Assembly: GCF_001956045.1 (NCBI RefSeq)
Contig: NZ_MRTH01000004.1
Coordinates: forward strand, 62,001 to 126,000
DNA from: Paenibacillus sp. FSL H7-0331
GTDB taxonomy: Bacteria; Bacillota; Bacilli; Paenibacillales; NBRC-103111
DNA: 64,000 bases
Direction: 5' to 3'
Position 1 is the stretch's first letter. Each line of letters begins with the position of its first letter. The notes under the pieces were generated by a model, which ran no database searches, was not told the DNA's origin, and saw only the letters and a program-made list of their open reading frames with translations. Shown here one piece after another: positions 53,055 through 64,000 of this stretch. The translations under genes were made by a program, and so were the position numbers.

Positions 53055-54425
53055 ATGAAACTTGTTCTTCTATCTGGAGGCTCGGGTAAGCGGCTTTGGC
53101 CATTGTCCAACGATTCAAGATCCAAGCAGTTTTTGAAAATACTCGAAAGTCCGAACCATGAGATGGAATCTATGGTACAGAGAGTATGGAGGCAGCTAAA
53201 TAACGCAGGTTTGACAGATTCCGCTTATGTAGCTACAAACCGATCTCAAATGGATATGATGACCAGCCAACTTGGGAACGAGGTCCCGATCATTATCGAG
53301 CCCGAAAGGAGAGATACCTTCGCTGCTATTGCGCTCACGGCTACATACATGTATTCGATGGGCAACGTTCCGCTTAATACCGTTATAACCGTCATGCCAG
53401 TCGATCCTTATGTAGATGAAGCTTTCTTCGAAGCTATCAAGCAACTGGAGCAGGTTCTTCAACAGACGGATGCCAACCTGGCGTTAATCGGTGTGGTTCC
53501 AAGCGTCCCTTCAGAGAAATATGGCTATATCGTGCCCTCCGAGCCTCATGCTGCAGATCCGAATATACTTCAGGTCAGTCATTTCAGGGAAAAACCTGAC
53601 CGTGCGCAGGCCGAAGCTTTAATCCAGCGTCATGCTCTATGGAATTGCGGCGTATTTGGATTCCGTCTCGATTACTTGATTAATGTGCTGATTGAGAAAG
53701 GACTTCCAATTCAGTATGAGGAGATGCTCAAGCAGTATAAAGACCTGCCCAAAATCAGCTTTGATTACGAGGTCGTAGAAAAGGAAGACAATGTAGTCGT
53801 GCTGCCCTATAGCGGATTCTGGAAGGATCTGGGCACCTGGAATACGTTGACAGAGGAAATGAGCTGCTCCCAGATCGGGACTGGAATTATTACGGAGGAC
53901 TCCGTAAATACACACCTGATCAATGAGCTGGACATCCCAGTTACCGTGATCGGCATGCACGATGTGGTAGTAGCTGCAAGTCCAGACGGCATATTGGTCA
54001 CTTCCAAAGTGGAAAGTCCAAGAATTAAGGAAGTTATGAATCATATTGAGCAGCGGCCGATGTACGAGGAACGGAGATGGGGACGGTACCGCGTCGTTGA
54101 CTACATCAAATATAAAGAAGGTAATGAAGTATTGACCAAACGCATCATGGTCTGTGCAGGTAAAAATATTAGCTACCAGCTTCACTATAAACGAAGTGAA
54201 GTATGGACCATCATTAGCGGCATTGCTAACATTGTGATCAACGATAAGCCGTTTCAAGTGAAGGCGGGTGATGTAGTCCGTATTCCGGAAGGGACCAAAC
54301 ACAGCATTCTGGCTATAACTGATATGGAGCTTATCGAGGTACAGACCGGTTCGGAATTGGTCGAGGAGGATATCGTTCGAATTTGCATGGAATGGAAGGA
54401 CATACCGCTTCATCAGTTCATATGA
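53055..54425 (+). CDS. manC: Mannose-1-phosphate guanylyltransferase (with C-terminal cupin)
   Basis: Makes GDP-mannose from GTP and mannose-1-phosphate. The nucleotidyltransferase signature is LVLLSGGSGKRLWPLSND at residues 3-20, followed by REKPD and WNCGVFGF. The C-terminal type II phosphomannose-isomerase cupin is present (about 345-456, ending IPEGTKHSILAI). However the usual His-rich metal stretch reads YQLHYKRSEVW, with only one of the consecutive histidines, so isomerase activity is uncertain. Length 456 is near the bifunctional norm. The ribosome site GGGAGAGTG precedes ATG 53055. Last cytoplasmic gene of the exopolysaccharide run. Confidence 0.92.
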   Translation: MKLVLLSGGSGKRLWPLSNDSRSKQFLKILESPNHEMESMVQRVWRQLNNAGLTDSAYVATNRSQMDMMTSQLGNEVPIIIEPERRDTFAAIALTATYMYSMGNVPLNTVITVMPVDPYVDEAFFEAIKQLEQVLQQTDANLALIGVVPSVPSEKYGYIVPSEPHAADPNILQVSHFREKPDRAQAEALIQRHALWNCGVFGFRLDYLINVLIEKGLPIQYEEMLKQYKDLPKISFDYEVVEKEDNVVVLPYSGFWKDLGTWNTLTEEMSCSQIGTGIITEDSVNTHLINELDIPVTVIGMHDVVVAASPDGILVTSKVESPRIKEVMNHIEQRPMYEERRWGRYRVVDYIKYKEGNEVLTKRIMVCAGKNISYQLHYKRSEVWTIISGIANIVINDKPFQVKAGDVVRIPEGTKHSILAITDMELIEVQTGSELVEEDIVRICMEWKDIPLHQFI

Positions 54426-54671
54426 ATGCGGATATTCGGAATGAGCAACCGCCTTTTATTCTCTTTGTGGGGATGGAAGGCGATTGTTTATTTGACCACT
54501 AAGTATAAAATAATGAACCAGATCGGCAAGGTTATGACAATAGCCCAAATACAGCCTCTTGGCATGGACAGCTTAGAATTATGATTCACTCACTAGCAGC
54601 TCCTTTAACAAGCATAAGTTTTGCAAAAATTATACCATATGATTTTGCTGCAGCATAGCAGAAGGGTGGGT

Positions 54672-56132
54672 GTGGTTAGAAAAGTGATTTCTATTTTACT
54701 GTTACTTACGTTGGTTGCCCCTCATTTTCCTGTTGATTCAGATATTTCGTTAGCTTTATCTGCCCCGGTAAATCCGATAGCATCAACGGAAGCAAAAGCA
54801 GTATTGCAAAATCTCTATGAGATATCAGGGACGAAAATCATAAGTGGACAGCATGATTATTTGGAAAGCCCGGATGAGCTGAACAACAAGTTAAAGAAAC
54901 AGACTGGCAAGAACGCGGGAATCCACGGCTATGAGCTTGGAGCCATTATGAATCAATCCCCTTCGGAGGTAGCCTCGCAAAGGCAGAAGGTGGTGAACAG
55001 CGCGATTGCATGGAATAAGGCAGGTGGTCTTGTTACGATGACTTATCATGAAAGCATTCCCGATACTTGCCGCTGCTGGTCCAATGTACAAAAGGAAATG
55101 AGTCAATCTGAGTTCGATAAATATGTGACGCCGGGAACTGTGGAATATGACAAATTGATTGCGGACCTGGATGAGGTGGCTGTATCCCTGATTAAGCTTA
55201 AGGATGCTGGAGTTCCTGTATTATGGCGTCCGTATCATGAAATGAACGGAGGATGGTTTTGGTGGGGCAAGAAGAATAACTTCTCTGCTCTATGGAATAT
55301 CATGTATGACCGATACGTAAACGTGCATAAGTTGAACAATCTTCTGTGGGTATGGAGTCCGAATGCCCCTACGGAATGGGCTGATCCTTATACGCTGACT
55401 TATCCTGGCGCTGACAAGGTGGATATCCTGGCTGTTGACATCTATGGTAATGAATTCCGACAGGAATACTATGACAAGATTGTTGAGCTTGCGGGAGGCA
55501 AACCGGTGGCTATTGGAGAAACCGGCGAGATCCCGGACCCTGCTGTCCTTGAGAATCAGCCTAAATGGGCTTATATGATGGTTTGGGGCAAAATGCTGAC
55601 CGAAAATAACACCGCAGAGCGTATCCACTCCTTTTATGCCAGCTCAAGATCCATCAAGAGGGGGACGGTTCCGCTTACTCTCCGAATGCCCGGCAAGGCT
55701 GCCGGTAAGAATGGATTGGTAGCCGAATATTATGATAACAAGGACTTTACAGACCTTAAGGAAGTTCGTGAAGATCCTAATATCGACTTCAATTGGCGGC
55801 AATTGGCTCCAACTACCGCTGTACAGGCAGACACATTCTCGGTGAGATGGACGGGCAGGCTTTGGCCCAGCTTTACGGAAACTTATACGATATCCACCTT
55901 GAGCGATGACGGAATAAGAGTTTGGGTGAATGGGGATTTAGTTATAGACAGCTGGTTCAACCAAAGTTGGGTTGAACGATCCGGTACGATTGCACTTACC
56001 GCCGGAAAGCCCGTCGACTTTAAAGTAGAGTTTTACAATGACAAAGCAGGAGCGGCAGCCAAAGTCATGTGGGCAAGCCTTTCCCAAGCCAAAGAAATCA
56101 TTCCGGAGAGTGCGTTATTTATTCCTAAATGA
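54672..56132 (+). CDS. Secreted GH26 beta-mannanase-like enzyme with PA14 domain
   Basis: Extracellular glycosidase of about 486 residues. A hydrophobic leader (ISILLLLTLVAPHF) is followed by the GH26 barrel (about 40-325), with acid/base Glu190 in RPYHEMNGGWFWW and nucleophile Glu283 in AIGETGEIPDP, spacing as in known mannanases. A PA14 carbohydrate-binding domain fills residues 345-486 (GLVAEYYDNKDF, STLSDDGIRVWVNGDL). The start is uncertain: GTG 54672 lies six bases after AGAAGG; ATG 54639 and TTG 54621 lack ribosome sites. Behind ManC/Ugd it may trim or release a mannose-containing exopolysaccharide (inference). Confidence 0.87.
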   Translation: MVRKVISILLLLTLVAPHFPVDSDISLALSAPVNPIASTEAKAVLQNLYEISGTKIISGQHDYLESPDELNNKLKKQTGKNAGIHGYELGAIMNQSPSEVASQRQKVVNSAIAWNKAGGLVTMTYHESIPDTCRCWSNVQKEMSQSEFDKYVTPGTVEYDKLIADLDEVAVSLIKLKDAGVPVLWRPYHEMNGGWFWWGKKNNFSALWNIMYDRYVNVHKLNNLLWVWSPNAPTEWADPYTLTYPGADKVDILAVDIYGNEFRQEYYDKIVELAGGKPVAIGETGEIPDPAVLENQPKWAYMMVWGKMLTENNTAERIHSFYASSRSIKRGTVPLTLRMPGKAAGKNGLVAEYYDNKDFTDLKEVREDPNIDFNWRQLAPTTAVQADTFSVRWTGRLWPSFTETYTISTLSDDGIRVWVNGDLVIDSWFNQSWVERSGTIALTAGKPVDFKVEFYNDKAGAAAKVMWASLSQAKEIIPESALFIPK

Positions 56133-56167
56133 AGGACGCGGTTCAAAAAAAGGAATGGAGACACACC

Positions 56168-58801
56168 ATGAAAAGAAAACTGGTTTTGTTGTTTGTCTTG
56201 CCAGCAGTTCTGCTATGCTTGTTCATTTTATCTTTAGTTTCCTGCGACCCATGCAAGGCAGCCGATCAATTAACGCGTGCTGAGCCAGCGTCAGCTTTGT
56301 TAAACCAGGACAACTGGATATGGCTGCTTGGGAAACAGGATGATTCCTTGAATGAATTCGGTAATTCGGATACCGGGAGACAAAGTTATAGCTTTCCTAC
56401 CGATTCCATTAAGAGTGCGGATTGGAAAAGTGTGCCGAGTGGACTTAATAAATCGGTGAATCCGTCATTTAGCATTAACTATTCGTTGGAAGCAATCCCG
56501 GAATACGGCGTTCATTTACAGTTCAAAGTGCTCGATGCTTATAAATCGGTCCCTCAAATGGCTGTCTTCACTAACCGCATGTTATCGGGCATTGTTCAGA
56601 TCGCTGGCGTCGGTGGTACGACAAGCGAATACCCATTCAAAAAAACGTACGTGCTTTACATCCCAAAGGAGCAATTGCAGCTTGGTAACAACGTATTGGA
56701 GCTGCAGGCTGCAGGCTGCTTATATTGCTCGGCTTCCGAGAATGAGTATCTTTGGTGGAAGTGGGATTATATCGGGTTAAAAGCTTTGTCTGCACCTGTG
56801 GAGGAACCGATTCACGGCAGCTATATCGCATCAGGTACAAGCCTTAACAATATGTCCTTCTACTACGACGAAGGGGCCGTTCGGCATCTCCCTTATGTCT
56901 TGAAATGGATGGGCATCGCTTATAGCGGTAATGTGATGCGTACCGGCTGCGCTACCGATGTGAAGAACGCTTGTTCAGCTATTGGGACTTATTACGAGAC
57001 GTTACGGGACTATAATACTCAAGCTGTATCGTTTCATTTGCACACAGGCAATATCAAGCTGAAAATGGATGGGACACTTCCCGATGATGCCAAGGATAAA
57101 TTGTATAATTACGTAAAAAATTACGGTTCTCTTTTTCAATATTATGAGATCGATAACGAGCCTGGATTATTTAATCGTTCCAAAGTAGTAAATCTGGCCA
57201 TAGCGAATTGGTTAAATGCCAACATCCCTATATTGGCACCCCATTTGAAGACCGTTGCCCCAGGCTGGGCCTATGCTCTCCCGTATGAGATGAAAGCTTG
57301 CAAAAATCAATTGCCCGATGGAAAACGCCAATGTGGGGATCCTGACGGGTGGGAAAGCGATCCGTCCCAGCGCAGGGAGCTGGAAAATGTGACTAATCTA
57401 ACCAATGGTCATTCCTATGGATCCTCATTTGCGGATCGTGTGGGCGGAAGCTTTGTAGAAAATTTGAAGACGTTTGGTGGAGCCGAAGACGGTTTGCCGA
57501 AGCTGATGCTGAATACCGAATATGGTACCTCGGATACTCATATGGATGCTAAGCAATTCGGGGCGGTAGAACCGAAATCGGCGGTCTTTGACCGGATTAT
57601 GCGCGCTCATATTGGTTATGCAGACATGTTCACCCATCATGCTGCCTTTTATCCCAACTACTCTTTGTTTGAAACAGGCTTTAATTTGAATAACCATAAT
57701 CCTGCTACAACACGAATATACGGGAATACTTCAGAAACAGATTCCCGAGCAGGGGTTATGAGACGGCTTAATCTGGCCTATGCGACCCATGGCAAACCGT
57801 TAGTTTACCAAATAACGAATACCAATGTCTTGTATGATAAGCTGGTATACTTCCGTGGGGTAGACACGTCTTCGCTGAGGCCTTTACCCGGATCGCAGGG
57901 AACCTCTAACAAAATATTGCTGAACTTCGTTAATTTTGAGAAAAGCGCACAGACGATAGCTGTCAAAGTGACGATGCCTGAACAGACTATTTATGAAGGG
58001 GAAAGATTCGGGCCAGGCAGCACCTATGAGGAAGCACGGACGTATATATCGGGATTACAGGCTTCCCCCGATCTGGAGTTAAGGGAAACGCTCGGTCCTG
58101 GTGAAGCGGTTCAATATATCCTAACACGATCTGAAGATGTTAAACCAAAACCTCCGACGTGGGTGAAGGCAGCGCCTATACAGCAGCATTCAATAGAACT
58201 CTACTGGATGGAATCGGAGGGAGCCAAGGGCTACGATATTTGGCGTAGTTCAGATTCGAGTGTGAGTTACGAATTAATCGCTGCTAACGTACAGAAAACC
58301 CGTTTCATCGACAGCAGCACTTTGGCTGGAACGACATACAAGTATCAAATAAGATTGCCAGGAGTAAGTGGGACTTCCCAAACTGTTGAGACAGCCGCGA
58401 CGGATTATGTACCTTTGGAACGTAAGGATTGGATAGTCTCAGGCAGTTCCGGCGGGAAGCCACAAGGCGCGATTGATGACAACAGTAATACAAGGTGGGA
58501 TACTAGCGCCGCGCAAACGTCGGGACAATATTATCAAGTAGATATGAAGAATCCTTTTACGATCAATCGAATAGAGCTTCAGACGGAGGGATCGCCTAAC
58601 GATTACCCACGTAAATATGAAGTTTATGTGTCGAACAATGGCTTAACATGGACGGGGCCGATCGCATTCGGTAACGGAAATAAGGTAACGGAAATAAAAT
58701 TCACCCCGCAGCAGGCCAGATATGTAAAAATTGTGCAAACCGGAACGAGTGGAAATTACTGGTCCATTCATGAGCTGCAGATTTATGGTTTTGAACGATA
58801 A
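56168..58801 (+). CDS. Putative lipoprotein glycoside hydrolase (clan GH-A-like) with Fn3 and F5/8 type C domains
   Basis: Secreted 877-residue protein. The leader ends with a lipobox-like LVSC (Cys26), suggesting membrane anchoring. A beta-sandwich, binding-module-like region (about 30-215) precedes a catalytic-like domain (about 220-560). That domain has Glu331 in EIDNEPGLF and Glu451 in MLNTEYGTS, placed like the acid/base and nucleophile of clan GH-A enzymes. An Fn3 domain (about 661-746) and a discoidin (F5/8 type C) domain (about 750-877, RWDTSAAQTSGQYYQVDM) follow. The start 56168 lies nine bases after GGAG. No GH family can be named with confidence. It is the last gene of the exopolysaccharide locus and is followed by a terminator. 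Confidence 0.83.
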   Translation: MKRKLVLLFVLPAVLLCLFILSLVSCDPCKAADQLTRAEPASALLNQDNWIWLLGKQDDSLNEFGNSDTGRQSYSFPTDSIKSADWKSVPSGLNKSVNPSFSINYSLEAIPEYGVHLQFKVLDAYKSVPQMAVFTNRMLSGIVQIAGVGGTTSEYPFKKTYVLYIPKEQLQLGNNVLELQAAGCLYCSASENEYLWWKWDYIGLKALSAPVEEPIHGSYIASGTSLNNMSFYYDEGAVRHLPYVLKWMGIAYSGNVMRTGCATDVKNACSAIGTYYETLRDYNTQAVSFHLHTGNIKLKMDGTLPDDAKDKLYNYVKNYGSLFQYYEIDNEPGLFNRSKVVNLAIANWLNANIPILAPHLKTVAPGWAYALPYEMKACKNQLPDGKRQCGDPDGWESDPSQRRELENVTNLTNGHSYGSSFADRVGGSFVENLKTFGGAEDGLPKLMLNTEYGTSDTHMDAKQFGAVEPKSAVFDRIMRAHIGYADMFTHHAAFYPNYSLFETGFNLNNHNPATTRIYGNTSETDSRAGVMRRLNLAYATHGKPLVYQITNTNVLYDKLVYFRGVDTSSLRPLPGSQGTSNKILLNFVNFEKSAQTIAVKVTMPEQTIYEGERFGPGSTYEEARTYISGLQASPDLELRETLGPGEAVQYILTRSEDVKPKPPTWVKAAPIQQHSIELYWMESEGAKGYDIWRSSDSSVSYELIAANVQKTRFIDSSTLAGTTYKYQIRLPGVSGTSQTVETAATDYVPLERKDWIVSGSSGGKPQGAIDDNSNTRWDTSAAQTSGQYYQVDMKNPFTINRIELQTEGSPNDYPRKYEVYVSNNGLTWTGPIAFGNGNKVTEIKFTPQQARYVKIVQTGTSGNYWSIHELQIYGFER

Positions 58802-58812
58802 CTGAGAAGGTG

Positions 58813-58838
58813 AATCCCCCAGATGGGGGATTTTTTTG
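58813..58838 (+). terminator. Intrinsic terminator of the exopolysaccharide locus
   Basis: AATCCCCC and GGGGGATT enclose an AGAT loop and run into seven T residues. It lies 12 bases after the stop of the last enzyme gene. Confidence 0.9.
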
Positions 58839-58890
58839 AGAAAATTATCTTAAAATAGGATAGGAGTTACAAAATTGAATTTCAGTCTTC

Positions 58891-58919
58891 TTGACATTTC
58901 AATAAAAATGAGGTAAATT
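58891..58919 (+). promoter_or_regulatory. Candidate SigA promoter of the OhrR-like/Gpx operon
   Basis: A perfect -35 box TTGACA (58891-58896) is followed after 17 bases by TAAATT (58914-58919). The 24-bp operator palindrome lies just downstream, where a bound repressor would block initiation. Confidence 0.7.
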
Positions 58920-58929
58920 AATTTTATGA

Positions 58930-58953
58930 AATTAAATTGTATACAATTTAATT
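58930..58953. promoter_or_regulatory. 24-bp perfect palindromic operator (OhrR/MarR type)
   Basis: A 24-base perfect palindrome centred on GTATAC (half-site AATTAAATTGTA) overlaps the expected transcription start. It closely resembles the OhrR operator of B. subtilis, which is built from TACAATT-type half-sites, and is about 20 bases before the regulator's start codon. Autoregulation is likely. Confidence 0.8.
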
Positions 58954-58971
58954 GAGTGGAAAGAGATGCTT

Positions 58972-59421
58972 ATGAACAGAGACGAAATATTGAAGCTGGA
59001 TAATCAATTATGCTTTGCGGTCTATGCGTTCTCAAGGGAGATGACAAGGCTATACAGGCCGGTTCTGGACAAGCTGGGACTTACATACACCCAATACATT
59101 GTGCTATTGGTGCTTTGGGAGCAGGATGTCATCACAGTTAAGGAGTTGGGCAGCCGATTGTATCTGGATTCGGGTACCCTTACGCCGTTGCTGAAGAAAT
59201 TGGAAGGCATGGAATTGCTTCGACGGAACCGTGACCCTCAGGATGAGCGCAACGTCATTATCCGGCTGACTGATCGGGGGCATTCTCTTAAGGAACAAGC
59301 ACAAGAGGTGCCTGAACGCGTATTTTGCCAGATCGACATAACTCAAGAAGAAGCTTTCACAATGAGGAAGCGTCTTACCGAGCTGCTCGAGCAAGTTCAT
59401 CAACTTACACAGGAGGAATAA
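58972..59421 (+). CDS. MarR-family peroxide sensor (OhrR-like)
   Basis: Winged-helix repressor of 149 residues. The N-terminal LDNQLCFAVYAFSREM places Cys14 where OhrR keeps its peroxide-sensing cysteine. The DNA-binding wing includes VKELGSRLYLDSGTLTPLLK and RDPQDERNVIIRLTDRG. A second cysteine, Cys119 (RVFCQID), is in the region used by two-Cys OhrR proteins. The start 58972 is eight bases after GGAAAG; ATG 58966 is an alternative. It is three bases ahead of a glutathione peroxidase gene, which it presumably represses until organic peroxide oxidises it. Confidence 0.9.
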   Translation: MNRDEILKLDNQLCFAVYAFSREMTRLYRPVLDKLGLTYTQYIVLLVLWEQDVITVKELGSRLYLDSGTLTPLLKKLEGMELLRRNRDPQDERNVIIRLTDRGHSLKEQAQEVPERVFCQIDITQEEAFTMRKRLTELLEQVHQLTQEE

Positions 59422-59424
59422 ACT

Positions 59425-59964
59425 ATGGGAGTTCATTCGTTTTCCGCTACCAACATTCGAGGTCAAGAAGTGCATTTGGATCAATATAAAGGCAAGGTGC
59501 TGCTCGTTGTGAATACAGCAAGTAAATGCGGATTTACACCGCAATACTCCGAGCTGCAAAAGCTGCATGAAAGCTACAGTGATCGAGGACTTGTGATTCT
59601 TGGCTTTCCCTGCGATCAATTCGGCGGTCAAGAACCTGGCACGAATGAAGAGATCGACACCTTCTGCCAAATTAATTATGGCGTTACCTTTCCGCTCTTT
59701 TACAAAATCGAGGTGCTGGGTGACAACAAGCATCCGTTATTCGGCTATTTGACAGAAGCTCTGCCATTCGAAGGCTTTGACCTGAACGACGGAACAGGTA
59801 AAATGATGCACAATATGCTGACTAAAGCGGGTACGATTGAGGGCAACGATATCAAATGGAATTTCACCAAATTTCTTATTGATGCTGATGGCAATCCAAT
59901 CCAACGTTTTGAACCAACGGTTTCGCCTGCGGACATGACCTCTGAGATTGAAGCGCTGCTGTAA
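59425..59964 (+). CDS. Glutathione peroxidase-family thiol peroxidase
   Basis: A 179-residue peroxidase that probably uses thioredoxin, as most bacterial Cys-type enzymes do. The peroxidatic Cys35 is in VVNTASKCGFTPQY. Further signatures are GFPCDQFGGQEPGTNEEI (with Cys63) and the catalytic Trp/Asn in KWNFTKFLIDADG. Length is typical for the BsaA/GpxA group plus a short extension. An AGGAGG site overlaps the regulator stop, and the operon ends at a terminator. It should detoxify organic hydroperoxides under control of the OhrR-like repressor. Confidence 0.93.
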   Translation: MGVHSFSATNIRGQEVHLDQYKGKVLLVVNTASKCGFTPQYSELQKLHESYSDRGLVILGFPCDQFGGQEPGTNEEIDTFCQINYGVTFPLFYKIEVLGDNKHPLFGYLTEALPFEGFDLNDGTGKMMHNMLTKAGTIEGNDIKWNFTKFLIDADGNPIQRFEPTVSPADMTSEIEALL

Positions 59965-59991
59965 TTCATTTACAGAAACGAAATGACCGGG

Positions 59992-60020
59992 ACCCTTTTT
60001 ACAAAAAAAGGGTTCTTTGT
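59992..60020 (+). terminator. Intrinsic terminator after glutathione peroxidase
   Basis: ACCCTTTTT and AAAAAAGGGT pair around a short loop and are followed by TCTTTGTGTTTG, 27 bases after the stop codon. Confidence 0.78.
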
Positions 60021-60145
60021 GTTTGAACGCAGCTATGTTTGTTAAAAAATACACTTATTCCAAACATCTGTCGGTTCCAATCCCCCCAGCATCCATTTAA
60101 AATGATCATGCATGAACCGAAAGCTTGCTACTGTTTGCAGCTTAA

Positions 60146-63175
<3,030 letters not shown>

Positions 63176-63183
63176 ACAACGGC

Positions 63184-63234
63184 GTGGTGGTGTTCCCTAA
63201 GTAACTAGCTTGGGGGAAACCACCCCTATTTTTT
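63184..63234 (+). terminator. Intrinsic terminator after beta-galactosidase
   Basis: GGTGG...GTTCCC pairs with GGGAAAC...CCACC (one-base bulge) around CTAAGTAACTAGCTT, then CCTATTTTTT follows. It lies about ten bases after the stop codon. Confidence 0.8.
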
Positions 63235-63300
63235 AGAAAATGTATGCTATGGAATAAACTGAGGGTGGAATCAGCAAACATAAATCGTTATACTACATTA

Positions 63301-63326
63301 TATCTATTTATCATATCTATTTATCA
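63301..63326 (+). repeat. Tandem 13-bp direct repeat upstream of the third sensor kinase
   Basis: TATCTATTTATCA occurs twice without spacer (63301-63313, 63314-63326), directly before the ribosome site of the next gene and just after a TATACT -10-like box (63289-63294). It lies in the expected 5' leader and may be a regulator site or simple slippage. Confidence 0.6.
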
Positions 63327-63344
63327 TCTCAAAGCAGGTGAAGC

Positions 63345-64000
63345 ATGAAATACCGATTTCCCTCTGAAAAGCTGCCCTACCGGTTTCAATTGTCCAAAAG
63401 TGTTCAAGCAAGACTGATCATTTTTTTATTGATCGTGGCTATTTTGCCTTTAATAACACTGGGTTACTTTTCTTATTATAAGTCATCCCAGGTTGTCAAT
63501 TCTCAATTCGGAAACTACGGCCTGTATGCCGTGCAGCAGCTGAGGCTTCATCTGGATACCAACTTGAAACAAATGGAAAATATCACGGGGAATATATTAG
63601 CTTATTTGACGTCCACACCTATTGTAATCGAGGATGAGGATCTTCAGACCTACAGCCAATATACAGATGAAAGAGATCTGAAAAGACTGCTCGCCTCTTA
63701 TACAAATTCGGATATCATAAGCGTAAATATTGTTACCAAATCGGGAAAAATCTATGGGAACGATATGATTAATGCTCAGAAGCTTATGCTTTCCGACTTT
63801 TGGAAGAACGTTTCAGAGCGTCCTATAATACGCAATAAAATTATGATTCATCATCCGGATTATTACTCGTCCACATCGGTGAATTATGTGATAAGTTTAG
63901 TCGTACCTATACAAAAACAGTTCAGATTGCCGGAAGGAAGTCATATTTTAATTGAAATGAAAGCGGATTCAATATTAGGCTTATTTCGTACCTTTGAACA
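63345..64000 (+). CDS. YesM-type sensor histidine kinase, N-terminal part (runs off window)
   Basis: The frame is open from ATG 63345 to the window end (218 codons). The start follows AGGTGA. A membrane helix lies at about residues 22-47 (LIIFLLIVAILPLITLGYF). It is followed by an extracellular Cache-like sensor domain (LYAVQQLRLHLDTNLKQMEN, ISVNIVTKSGKIYGND), the architecture of the other YesM-type kinases in this window. The HAMP and kinase domains would lie beyond the edge, so the call rests on the N-terminal layout only. It is probably the sensor for another sugar locus starting here. Confidence 0.78.
   Translation, partial: MKYRFPSEKLPYRFQLSKSVQARLIIFLLIVAILPLITLGYFSYYKSSQVVNSQFGNYGLYAVQQLRLHLDTNLKQMENITGNILAYLTSTPIVIEDEDLQTYSQYTDERDLKRLLASYTNSDIISVNIVTKSGKIYGNDMINAQKLMLSDFWKNVSERPIIRNKIMIHHPDYYSSTSVNYVISLVVPIQKQFRLPEGSHILIEMKADSILGLFRTFE

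Noticed and set aside
54451..54480. Terminator after ManC
   Set aside because: CGCCTT/AAGGCG can pair, but the loop is long and no T-run follows, so it is too weak to call.

Overview
The window looks like chromosomal DNA from a Paenibacillus-type, endospore-forming Firmicute. The evidence is a complete gerA/gerB/gerC-type germination tricistron, a 3' remnant of the sporulation sigma factor gene sigK, several YesM/YesN-type two-component systems beside sugar ABC permeases that lack their own ATPase, a cre-like site, strong AGGAGG-type ribosome binding sites, and many large secreted carbohydrate-active enzymes. No rRNA, tRNA, CRISPR array, transposase or phage gene was found.

Layout. 1-8.5 kb: two sugar ABC permeases, a YesM/YesN pair, an MFS transporter, a Gfo/Idh/MocA oxidoreductase and a sugar phosphate isomerase, closed by a terminator; together a sugar-uptake and catabolism locus. 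8.6-12.5 kb, minus strand: a four-gene operon with a DauR/YheO-like regulator, a DSD1/D-threonine-aldolase-like PLP enzyme, an N-acyl-D-amino-acid deacylase and a RidA protein, which reads as D-amino-acid salvage. 12.75-16.3 kb: spore germination receptor genes. 16.4-24.5 kb: a second YesM/YesN pair, a sugar-binding lipoprotein, two permeases and an FAD oxidoreductase. 24.7-29.0 kb: a 1434-residue modular secreted glycoside hydrolase with an internally duplicated module and an upstream cre-like site. 29.0-34.6 kb: the sigK remnant, a small oxidase-subunit-like membrane protein, an unlisted 51-residue gene, and a minus-strand operon resembling rifampicin phosphotransferase split into two polypeptides plus an MFS exporter, preceded by a promoter and a terminator placed like an attenuator.

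35-58.8 kb: a NarL-type two-component system, then a long co-directional exopolysaccharide locus (Wzz, CapB/Wze-like ATPase, GalU, priming sugar transferase, six further glycosyltransferases, two Wzy-like polymerases, VanZ-like protein, Wzx-like flippase, Ugd, ManC). It ends with two secreted enzymes: a GH26 mannanase-like protein with a PA14 domain, and a lipoprotein with a clan-A glycosidase-like core and a discoidin domain. ManC and Ugd supply GDP-mannose and UDP-glucuronate, so the polymer probably contains Man and GlcA beside Glc/Gal, and the GH26 enzyme could trim or release it. The gene set resembles the paenan clusters described from Paenibacillus polymyxa. 58.9-64 kb: an OhrR/MarR regulator with glutathione peroxidase, a GH2 beta-galactosidase, and the start of a third YesM-type kinase that runs off the end.

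The least explained items are a 57-nt element present twice (24.54 kb and, inverted, 37.63 kb), tandem hairpins and a palindrome ahead of the exopolysaccharide operon, the split phosphotransferase with its leader, the sigK remnant, and an apparently degenerate CapB-type kinase.
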